Source: an uncultured Angelakisella sp.
Lineage (GTDB): Bacteria; Bacillota; Clostridia; Oscillospirales; Ruminococcaceae
NCBI GenBank assembly: GCA_947564495.1
Contig: CANOCD010000090.1
Location: 1 to 5,724 of the forward strand
DNA: 5,724 bases
Direction: 5' to 3'
Within the stretch, counting starts at the first letter, position 1. Every line of letters starts with the position of its first letter. Shown here piece by piece: positions 1-4,796 of this stretch. The position numbers and the translations under genes were made by a program. Below the pieces are notes generated by a model, which saw nothing but the letters and a program-made list of their open reading frames with translations, ran no database searches and was not told the origin of the DNA.

Positions 1-137
1 AGCGCATCTTCAAGATGAGCCCCATCCACCACCACTTCGAGCTCTGCGGCTACACCGAGATCCAGATCGTCACCGCCTTCGCCCTGGTCACCGCCGCAGG
101 CTCCGCCCTGGCCATTTTGGCCGCCATCCTTATGTAG
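1..137 (+). CDS. mraY: MraY, phospho-MurNAc-pentapeptide-transferase (3' end only)
   Basis: This is the last 44 codons of a gene that starts before the window; the first complete codon begins at base 3 and the stop is TAG at 135-137. MraY is the integral membrane enzyme that transfers phospho-MurNAc-pentapeptide from the UDP precursor to undecaprenyl phosphate, giving lipid I. The visible part holds the diagnostic MraY motif [11 protein letters not shown], whose three histidines belong to the conserved cytoplasmic active-site loop. After a GYTE stretch comes one hydrophobic segment rich in Ala, Leu and Ile, which matches the last transmembrane helix of the family, and the protein ends right after it, as MraY proteins do. 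ftsW follows after 7 bases, so the two are almost certainly co-transcribed. The histidine motif separates it from the related WecA/TagO transferases. The C-terminus looks intact; nothing can be said about the rest. Confidence 0.95.
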   Translation, partial: RIFKMSPIHHHFELCGYTEIQIVTAFALVTAAGSALAILAAILM

Positions 138-138
138 C

Positions 139-151
139 AAGGAGATGATCC
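139..151 (+). promoter_or_regulatory. Unusually long Shine-Dalgarno match overlapping the ftsW start
   Basis: The 13 bases AAGGAGATGATCC differ at only one position from AAGGAGGTGATCC, the complement of the usual bacterial 16S rRNA 3' end. The core AAGGAG (139-144) directly touches the ATG at 145, so the spacer is zero and the ATG itself lies inside the pairing region. The murG core has a normal 9-base spacer. The same 9-base spacing here would land on an in-frame ATC at 154. The match is seen directly; which codon is used is uncertain. Confidence 0.6.
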
Positions 152-1296
152 CCATCGCCAGAGAGACCGCCGCCCGAAGGCTCCCCATCAAGCGGGCCAA
201 GGGGAATATCGACCTCACCTTTCTGGTGCTGGTCCTCACCCTGCTGGTGCTGGGGCTGGTGCTCATGTTCTCCGCCAGCTACGCCTACGCCTACTACTAC
301 GAGGGCAACAGCTTCCACTACATCACCCGGCAGCTGGTCTGGGCGGGGCTGGGGCTCCTGGCCATGGCCTTTTTCTCCACCTGGGATTACCACTTCTGGC
401 ACCACCTGGTCTGGCTGGCCTTCGGGATCACTATCGTCATGCTGGTCATCGTCTACTTCATGCCCGCCCGAAACGACGCCCACCGGTGGATCTTCATCGG
501 GGGCCAGCAGTTCCAGCCCACCGAAGTAGCCAAGTTTTCCATCGTCCTCCTCTTCGCCCACCTCATCTCCCTCAACCACGACAAGATGAAGACTTTCACC
601 TACGGCATCCTGCCCTACGGGGTCATCCTGGTCCTCTACGCCGGCCTCATCGTCTTTGAGCCCCACCTTTCCGCCACCATCCTCATCATGGCCCTGGGGG
701 TGGTCCTCATCTTCGTGGGCGGGGCCAGCCTCAAATGGTTCGGCCTGGGCGCCCTGGGGGGCGTGGGCCTTGTGGGCGTCGCCATGATGATCCCCTCCAT
801 CAACGAGCGTGCCATGTACCGCATCAACGTCTGGAAGGACCCCTTCATCGACCCCCAGGTCTCGGGGTTCCAGACCATCCAGTCCCTTTACGCCATCGGC
901 TCCGGGGGGCTCATGGGGGCGGGGATCGGCAACTCCCGGCAGAAGTACCTCTTCCTCCCCGAGCCCCAGAACGACTTCGTCTTTGCCATCATCTGCGAGG
1001 AGCTGGGCTTTGTGGGGGCGGTGCTCATCATCCTGCTGTTCGCCCTCCTCATCTGCCGGGGCTTTATGATCGCCGTCAAGGCCCGGGACCGGTTCGGGAT
1101 GCTCCTGGCCACCGGCCTCACCGCCCAGGTGGGCATCCAGGCGGTGCTGAACATCGCCGTGGTCACCAACACCATCCCCAACACCGGCATCAGCCTGCCC
1201 TTTTTCTCCTACGGGGGGTCGGCCCTGCTGATGCTCCTGGCCCAGATGGGCATCATTCTTTCCATCTCCCGGCAGACAGCCCTGGAAAAGGAGTGA
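145..1296 (+). CDS. ftsW: FtsW, SEDS-family septal peptidoglycan glycosyltransferase
   Basis: A 383-residue polytopic membrane protein of the SEDS family (FtsW/RodA/SpoVE), which polymerises lipid II into glycan strands together with a class B penicillin-binding protein. It has a short basic N-terminus (about 1-23) and roughly ten hydrophobic segments (about 24-44, 61-77, 85-106, 126-142, 153-170, 177-193, 197-216, 280-306, 320-341, 350-374). The large extracellular loop (about 217-280) carries LPEPQNDF; its Asp277 aligns with the catalytic Asp of RodA/FtsW. RWIFIGG (114-120) with QPTE (124-127) and LPFFSYGGS (351-359) are further SEDS signatures. Its place between mraY and murG supports FtsW rather than RodA; a sporulation SpoVE role cannot be excluded. 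ATG 145 is the only canonical start in frame upstream of the first membrane helix, but the ribosome binding site abuts it, so the true start is slightly uncertain. No murD lies between it and mraY. Confidence 0.95.
   Translation: MIPIARETAARRLPIKRAKGNIDLTFLVLVLTLLVLGLVLMFSASYAYAYYYEGNSFHYITRQLVWAGLGLLAMAFFSTWDYHFWHHLVWLAFGITIVMLVIVYFMPARNDAHRWIFIGGQQFQPTEVAKFSIVLLFAHLISLNHDKMKTFTYGILPYGVILVLYAGLIVFEPHLSATILIMALGVVLIFVGGASLKWFGLGALGGVGLVGVAMMIPSINERAMYRINVWKDPFIDPQVSGFQTIQSLYAIGSGGLMGAGIGNSRQKYLFLPEPQNDFVFAIICEELGFVGAVLIILLFALLICRGFMIAVKARDRFGMLLATGLTAQVGIQAVLNIAVVTNTIPNTGISLPFFSYGGSALLMLLAQMGIILSISRQTALEKE
1288..1293 (+). promoter_or_regulatory. murG ribosome binding site inside the ftsW 3' end
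   Basis: AAGGAG lies in the last two codons of ftsW and is followed by a 9-base spacer to the murG ATG at 1303. This fixes the murG start and implies that murG initiation is coupled to ribosomes finishing ftsW (stop at 1294-1296). Confidence 0.85.
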
Positions 1297-1302
1297 CCTG
1301 AC

Positions 1303-2433
1303 ATGAAAGTTTTGTTCGCCTGCGGCGGGACGGCGGGGCACATCAACCCCGGCCTTGCCATCGCCGCCGCTATCCAAACCCGCCATCCCGACGCCGTCAT
1401 CCGCTTTGCCGGCAACCCCGACGGCATGGAGGCCCGGCTGGTCCCCAAGGCCGGCTTCGACTTCGTCCCCTTCAAGGCCATGGGCATCCAGCGGCGGCTG
1501 ACCCCCTACAACATCTACCGGAACGTCAAGTCCGCCTTCCTCCTGGTCACGGCGGAGAGCCGGGCCAGAAAGGTCATCCGGGCCTTCGGCCCCGACCTGG
1601 TGGTGGGCACCGGGGGCTACGTCAGCGGCCCCATCCTCCTGGTGGCGGCGAAAATGGGCATCCCCACCGCCACCCACGAGCAGAACGCCTTCCCCGGGGT
1701 GACCACAAAACTTTTGGCCAAACGGGTGGACAAAATTCTCCTGGCGGTGGCCAAGGCGGAGGAATACCTCCCCCCCGAAGCCAAGGGAAAGTGCGTCGTC
1801 ACCGGAAACCCGGTCCGCCCGGAGATCCTCTCCGCCCGGCGGGAGGAAGCCCGGCGGCTCTGCAAGGTCCCGGAGGGGAAGGTCTGCGTCCTCTCCTTCG
1901 GCGGGAGCCTTGGGGCCCAGCGGGTCAACGAGGCGGTGGCCGACGTCATGGCCTGGCACAAGGGGACAGGGAACATCCACCACATCCACGCCACCGGCCA
2001 GTACGGCACCGAGCTCCTGCCCCGGCTCCTGAAAGAGAAGGGGGTCTCCTGGGAGAGGAACCCCGGCCTGGACATCCGGGAGTACATCGACGATATGCCC
2101 AACTGCCTTGCCGCCGCCGACCTGGTGATCTGCCGGGCGGGGGCCAGCACCCTCAGCGAGCTGGAGGCGGCGGGACGAGCCTCCATCCTCATCCCCTCCC
2201 CCAACGTGGCGGAAAACCACCAGTACCACAACGCCATGGTGCTGCAAAACGCCGGGGCGGCGGTGGTCCTGGAGGAAAAGGACCTCACCGGGGAGGCCCT
2301 GGTGAAGCTGGTACAGGAGCTTGCCGCCGACCCCGCCCGCCTGGCGGAACTGGGGAAAAACGCCAGGAGCATCGCCGCCCTGGACGCCGTGGAGACCATC
2401 GCCGGCGAGGTCCTGGGGCTGCTGAAAAAGTAA
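1303..2433 (+). CDS. murG: MurG, UDP-GlcNAc:lipid I N-acetylglucosaminyltransferase
   Basis: A 376-residue GT28-family glycosyltransferase, close to the usual MurG length of about 355-375. It adds GlcNAc from UDP-GlcNAc to lipid I on the inner face of the membrane, producing lipid II for FtsW. The two Rossmann-like halves are recognisable. The N-terminal half has glycine loop 1, GGTAGHINPGLA (8-19, with the conserved His13), glycine loop 2, GTGGYVSGP (102-110), and HEQN (125-128). The C-terminal half opens after TGNPVR (167-172) with glycine loop 3, GGSLGAQ (200-206). The donor-binding stretch RAGASTLSELEAAG (278-291) and the ENHQYHNA segment (304-311) follow. Glu286 and Gln307 sit where the family contacts the UDP-GlcNAc ribose and sugar. 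The start is fixed by a well-placed AAGGAG. It lies 6 bases after ftsW in the same frame; the next gene begins after a 103-base structured gap. No oddities were seen. Confidence 0.98.
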   Translation: MKVLFACGGTAGHINPGLAIAAAIQTRHPDAVIRFAGNPDGMEARLVPKAGFDFVPFKAMGIQRRLTPYNIYRNVKSAFLLVTAESRARKVIRAFGPDLVVGTGGYVSGPILLVAAKMGIPTATHEQNAFPGVTTKLLAKRVDKILLAVAKAEEYLPPEAKGKCVVTGNPVRPEILSARREEARRLCKVPEGKVCVLSFGGSLGAQRVNEAVADVMAWHKGTGNIHHIHATGQYGTELLPRLLKEKGVSWERNPGLDIREYIDDMPNCLAAADLVICRAGASTLSELEAAGRASILIPSPNVAENHQYHNAMVLQNAGAAVVLEEKDLTGEALVKLVQELAADPARLAELGKNARSIAALDAVETIAGEVLGLLKK

Positions 2434-2536
2434 CCATTCCCACAAGGAAAACATAGGATACAGCGCAGGGGGGACCCCGTTCCCTCCAAGCATCTGGAAG
2501 GGCGCGGGGCGCTCCTCCCGGAGAGAGGGTGTATCC
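2434..2536 (+). promoter_or_regulatory. Intergenic murA leader with a predicted closed RNA fold
   Basis: This is the longest gap in the mraY-ftsQ part of the cluster. GGATACA (2456-2462) is perfectly complementary to TGTATCC (2530-2536), the last 7 bases before the murA ATG, so the leader can close into a domain of about 81 bases. Inside it, CCCCG (2475-2479) pairs with CGGGG (2505-2509), CCC (2482-2484) with GGG (2500-2502) and TCCA (2485-2488) with TGGA (2495-2498). This leaves a 6-base loop (2489-2494), one bulged A and a 2x2 internal loop. The murA ribosome binding site, AGAGGG (2524-2529), lies inside the closed domain next to the outer stem. There is no T-run, so this is not an intrinsic terminator, and no credible promoter was found. 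The pairing is directly visible; a regulatory role is inference. Confidence 0.45.
2524..2529 (+). promoter_or_regulatory. murA ribosome binding site, possibly sequestered
   Basis: AGAGGG, a moderate match to the Shine-Dalgarno consensus, lies 7 bases before the ATG at 2537. It is flanked by one arm of the 7-bp stem described for the murA leader. It can also pair with upstream pyrimidine runs: GAGG (2525-2528) with CCTC (2514-2517), or GAGGG (2525-2529) with CCCTC (2482-2486). The second pairing would compete with the main hairpin. Confidence 0.55.
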
Positions 2537-3796
2537 ATGTCTCACTACATCATTCGGGGCGGGAACCGGCTGGAAGGCGCTCTCACGATCCACGGGGCCA
2601 AAAACGCCGCCCTGCCCATCCTGGCCGCCGCCGCCATCTGCGGCGACTCGGTGATCCACAACTGCCCGGACCTCACCGACATCACGGTGGCCATGGAGAT
2701 CCTCCGCCACCTGGGCTGCGAGGCCCGGCGCCAGGGGGACGCCATCGTCACCACCCAGGGGAGGGCGGGGGACTGCCGCATCCCCGACGCCCTCATGGGG
2801 GCTATGCGCTCCTCCATCGTCTTTCTGGGGGGGATGATCGCCCGCCACGGCTGCGCCGAGCTGACCCTCCCCGGCGGGTGCGAGCTGGGGGCCCGGCCCA
2901 TCGACCTCCACCTGGCCGCCCTGGAGCGGATGGGGGCGGAGATCACCGAGACCGGGGGCCGCCTCCTGTGCAGCGCCCCGGAGGGCCTGCGGGGGGCCCG
3001 CATCGACCTCTCCTTCCCCAGCGTGGGGGCCACCGAGAACACCCTCATCGCCGCCGCCACCGCCCGGGGGGAAACGGTCCTCACCGGGGCCGCCCGGGAG
3101 CCGGAGATCCTGGACCTCATCGACTTCCTCCGGGCCTGCGGGGCCAACATCGCCGTGGACCTGGACGGGGTCATCCGGGTGGAGGGGGTGGAGCGGCTCC
3201 ACGGGGCGGAGCACCGGGTCATCCCGGACCGCATCGCCGCCGGGACCTACCTCTGCGCCGCCGCCATGACCGGCGGGGAGCTGCTGGCCAAGGAGGTCAT
3301 CCCCGGCCACCTGGCCTCCACCCTGTCGGTGCTGGCCCAGGCGGGATGCCGGGTCTCCACCGGGCCGGACTGGGCCCGCCTTGCCGCCCCCCGGCGCCTT
3401 GCCGGGTTCGGAACGATCAAGACCATGCCCTACCCCGGTTTTCCCACCGATATGCAGTCGGTGATGATGGCCGCCGCCACGGTGGCCGACGGCCCCACCG
3501 TCTTTGTGGAGAACATCTTCGAGAGCCGTTACCGCCACGTCCCAGAGCTTCGCAAGCTGGGGGCCCGCATCCTCACCGAGGGCCGGGCGGCGGTGGTCAC
3601 CGGGGTGGAACGGCTTGCCGGGGCCAGCCTCCTGTGCACCGACCTGCGGGGCGGGGCGGCGGTGGTGCTGGGGGCCCTGGCGGCCCAAGGGGAAAGCGCC
3701 GTCTTTGGCCTGGAGCATATCGACCGGGGCTACGACGACCTGGAAGGGAACCTTTCCCGCCTGGGGGCGGAGATACGACGAGAAGAGAACGGATGA
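2537..3796 (+). CDS. murA: MurA, UDP-N-acetylglucosamine 1-carboxyvinyltransferase
   Basis: A cytoplasmic enzyme that transfers enolpyruvate from PEP to UDP-GlcNAc, the first committed step of peptidoglycan synthesis. At 419 residues it has the same length as E. coli MurA, and the key residues fall at the same numbers. These are Lys22 in GAKNAALP, Arg91, catalytic Cys115 in LPGGCELG, Arg120, Asp305 in FPTDMQ and Arg397 in DRGYDDL. The fold is two inside-out alpha/beta domains built from repeated beta-alpha-beta units. Cys115 is the residue alkylated by fosfomycin, so from family knowledge the enzyme itself would be expected to be sensitive; an Asp there gives resistance. The start is supported by AGAGGG just upstream and by the typical opening residues (YIIRGGNRLEG). 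Many Clostridia carry two MurA paralogues, and whether this is the only copy cannot be seen. Its stop overlaps an ATG (ATGA), and ftsQ begins 9 bases on. Confidence 0.98.
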   Translation: MSHYIIRGGNRLEGALTIHGAKNAALPILAAAAICGDSVIHNCPDLTDITVAMEILRHLGCEARRQGDAIVTTQGRAGDCRIPDALMGAMRSSIVFLGGMIARHGCAELTLPGGCELGARPIDLHLAALERMGAEITETGGRLLCSAPEGLRGARIDLSFPSVGATENTLIAAATARGETVLTGAAREPEILDLIDFLRACGANIAVDLDGVIRVEGVERLHGAEHRVIPDRIAAGTYLCAAAMTGGELLAKEVIPGHLASTLSVLAQAGCRVSTGPDWARLAAPRRLAGFGTIKTMPYPGFPTDMQSVMMAAATVADGPTVFVENIFESRYRHVPELRKLGARILTEGRAAVVTGVERLAGASLLCTDLRGGAAVVLGALAAQGESAVFGLEHIDRGYDDLEGNLSRLGAEIRREENG

Positions 3797-3813
3797 AGAA
3801 GCTGGATGGATAA
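3793..3813 (+). other. Six-codon mini reading frame bridging the murA stop and ftsQ start
   Basis: An ATG at 3793 overlaps the murA TGA (3794-3796) in the classic ATGA arrangement. It opens a frame encoding MKKLDG that stops at TAA 3811-3813, just inside ftsQ, whose ATG is at 3806. It could be a reinitiation stepping stone passing ribosomes from murA to ftsQ, or chance. The frame is seen directly; translation is not shown. Confidence 0.25.
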
Positions 3814-4675
3814 GAACCGGGTAAAAAGAAGAAAGCGAAGGCGGTGGCTGGGATACCTGGCCTTTCTGGCCCTGGTCCTCACCGGGGCGGGGGTCCTCTG
3901 CCTTGCCATGTTCTTTCGCACCAAGGAGATCGTGGTCACCGGCAACGACCGGTACACGGTGGAGGAGCTGGTCAGCGCCTCGGGCATCCAGCTGGAGCAG
4001 AACATCTTCACGGTGGACCGGGGGCGCACCGCCGCCCAGATCAAGGGGGCCTTCTCCTACCTGGAGGAGGTCCGGGTGGTCCCGGTGATGCCCACCACCA
4101 TGGAGATCCAGGTGGTGGAGTCCATCCCCCAGCTGATGGTGGCGAACTCCGCCGACAGCTACTCTTTATTGAGCACCGGGGGGCGGATCATCGAGCAGTG
4201 CCTTGGCCTGGCGGGGGAGGAGCTGCCCCTGGTGGTGGGGACCGACTTCAGCTGGTTCCCCCAGGGGGCCTACCCCGAGGAGCTGCCTCCCGAGGTGACC
4301 AACCGCCGCCACAAGGAGCACCGGGAGGCCACCGACCGGGAGCTGGAGGCGGTGCGGGTGATGCAGACCCTCCGGTATGTCACCGCCTCCGCCGAGGCCA
4401 CCGGTTTTGCCGGCATCAACTACATCGACGTCAGCGACGACCTGTGTACCTCGGTGCTGTGGGACAAGCGGGTGCTGATCCGGCTGGGGACCGAGCTGGA
4501 GCTGGACCGCAAGTTCACCTTTGCCGGGGCGGTGCTGGCGGAGCTGGGGGAGGACTTCACCGGGACGGTGGACCTTTCGGTCTTTTCCAAGAACTCCCGG
4601 GCCTACACCCGGGAGCAGAAGGCGGAGGAGTTCATGGACCCTTTCTACCTGGAGCACTACTATAAATACTCCTGA
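3806..4675 (+). CDS. ftsQ: FtsQ/DivIB, POTRA-domain cell division protein
   Basis: A 289-residue bitopic membrane protein with the standard FtsQ/DivIB layout. It has a short, strongly basic cytoplasmic tail (1-13, including KRRKRRR), one transmembrane helix (about 14-36) and an extracytoplasmic POTRA domain (about 37-105). The POTRA domain includes the EIVVTGNDRYT strand, the QNIFTVD segment and the VVPVMPTTMEIQVVE closing strand. A beta-rich FtsQ/DivIB domain follows (about 106-262), with a charged tail. FtsQ/DivIB forms a complex with FtsL/DivIC and FtsB at the septum and helps activate FtsW and its partner penicillin-binding protein. ATG 3806 is the only usable start: the frame opens at 3797 and the next ATG is beyond the membrane helix. 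The upstream Shine-Dalgarno is weak, so coupling to murA termination is likely. Codons 120-122 (TCT TTA TTG) are AT-rich and unlike the rest. Identity rests on domain layout and position, since sequence conservation in this family is low. Confidence 0.93.
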   Translation: MDKNRVKRRKRRRWLGYLAFLALVLTGAGVLCLAMFFRTKEIVVTGNDRYTVEELVSASGIQLEQNIFTVDRGRTAAQIKGAFSYLEEVRVVPVMPTTMEIQVVESIPQLMVANSADSYSLLSTGGRIIEQCLGLAGEELPLVVGTDFSWFPQGAYPEELPPEVTNRRHKEHREATDRELEAVRVMQTLRYVTASAEATGFAGINYIDVSDDLCTSVLWDKRVLIRLGTELELDRKFTFAGAVLAELGEDFTGTVDLSVFSKNSRAYTREQKAEEFMDPFYLEHYYKYS

Positions 4676-4711
4676 TCTTTCACCCGGGCCAGCAATTTTT
4701 GGAAAAAGTAC

Positions 4712-4722
4712 CGGAGGCTCCG
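4712..4722 (+). promoter_or_regulatory. Palindrome upstream of the ftsZ -35 box
   Basis: CGGAG-G-CTCCG is an 11-base perfect dyad centred on G4717, ending 8 bases before the -35 box. It could be an operator half of the ftsZ promoter, or simply a chance dyad in G/C-rich sequence. No known regulator motif was recognised. Confidence 0.3.
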
Positions 4723-4730
4723 AAACAATC

Positions 4731-4766
4731 TTGATTCTTTCCGGAAAATCTGGTAAAATAAACAAA
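4731..4766 (+). promoter_or_regulatory. Sigma-A type promoter of ftsZ
   Basis: The -35 box TTGATT (4731-4736) is separated by exactly 17 bases from the -10 box TAAAAT (4754-4759). The -10 box is preceded by TGG, an extended -10 (TGn). This is close to the housekeeping consensus and stands out in otherwise G/C-rich sequence. The start of transcription should be near 4766, giving a leader of about 30 bases with the ribosome binding site. It would let ftsZ be expressed independently of the upstream wall genes. Confidence 0.8.
4738..4747 (+). promoter_or_regulatory. Palindrome between the -35 and -10 boxes of the ftsZ promoter
   Basis: TTTCCGGAAA is a perfect 10-base palindrome within the promoter spacer, where a bound repressor would block RNA polymerase. 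A related box, TTTTTGGAAAA, begins at 4696, 42 bases upstream of the matching start at 4738, which is about four helical turns. The bases are certain; operator function is inference. Confidence 0.35.
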
Positions 4767-4779
4767 TAGAACGCTATGC

Positions 4780-4786
4780 GGAGGTG
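4780..4786 (+). promoter_or_regulatory. ftsZ ribosome binding site
   Basis: GGAGGTG is a strong Shine-Dalgarno sequence. From the GGAGG core the distances are 3 bases to an in-frame GTG at 4788, 12 bases to ATG 4797 and 18 to ATG 4803. None is ideal; ATG 4797 is preferred because the GTG is too close and the second ATG too far. Confidence 0.75.
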
Positions 4787-4796
4787 CGTGGGGACA

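Larger units (their letters stand above)
4676..4796 (+). promoter_or_regulatory. AT-rich ftsQ-ftsZ intergenic region
   Basis: These 121 bases are far richer in A/T than the genes on either side. They hold a promoter at 4731-4759, palindromes at 4712-4722 and 4738-4747, a TTTTTGGAAAA box at 4696-4706, a small hairpin ATAG-AACG-CTAT (4766-4777) at the predicted transcript 5' end, and the ftsZ ribosome binding site. There is no strong G/C stem followed by a T-run, so I do not see an intrinsic terminator after ftsQ, and readthrough from upstream into ftsZ is likely. No ftsA or other small gene is present. Confidence 0.8.

Noticed and set aside
2431..2459. Possible promoter before murA (TAGGAT at 2454-2459 as -10)
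   Set aside because: Only 4 of 6 consensus bases, and there is no -35-like hexamer at the right distance.
2434..2536. T-box or intrinsic terminator in the murA leader
   Set aside because: GGGGGGACCCCG only loosely resembles the T-box GGGTGGTACCGCG core, the leader is too short for a specifier stem, and no T-run follows any hairpin.
130..2538. An open frame of 802 codons on the minus strand, antisense to ftsW and murG
   Set aside because: It is in exact codon register with ftsW and murG, which share a frame, so it stays open simply because those genes avoid TTA, CTA and TCA codons. The predicted protein is a low-quality mix of Gly, Asp, His, Pro and Glu with no domain.
2285..3718. A 477-codon minus-strand frame over murA
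   Set aside because: Over murA it lies in the same codon-register antisense frame; it has no recognisable domain, and the sense gene is unmistakable.
2878..3813. A long + strand frame overlapping murA in another frame
   Set aside because: The product is almost only Gly, Arg, Pro and His, typical of out-of-frame reading in G/C-rich DNA; only its final six codons (the mini-frame at 3793) are of any interest.
4661..4666. TATAAA near the ftsQ 3' end as a -10 box
   Set aside because: It consists of the codons TAT AAA in the conserved reading frame, and the position 17 bases upstream reads ACCCTT, not a -35 box.
4691..4710. Terminator after ftsQ at the TTTTTGGAAAAA stretch
   Set aside because: The T and A runs are separated by only 2 bases and cannot form a proper loop, and no G/C stem precedes a T-run.
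4789..4794. TGGGGA as an MraZ binding box before ftsZ
   Set aside because: MraZ sites are tandem repeats with regular spacing; only one copy is present and it lies in the ribosome binding region.
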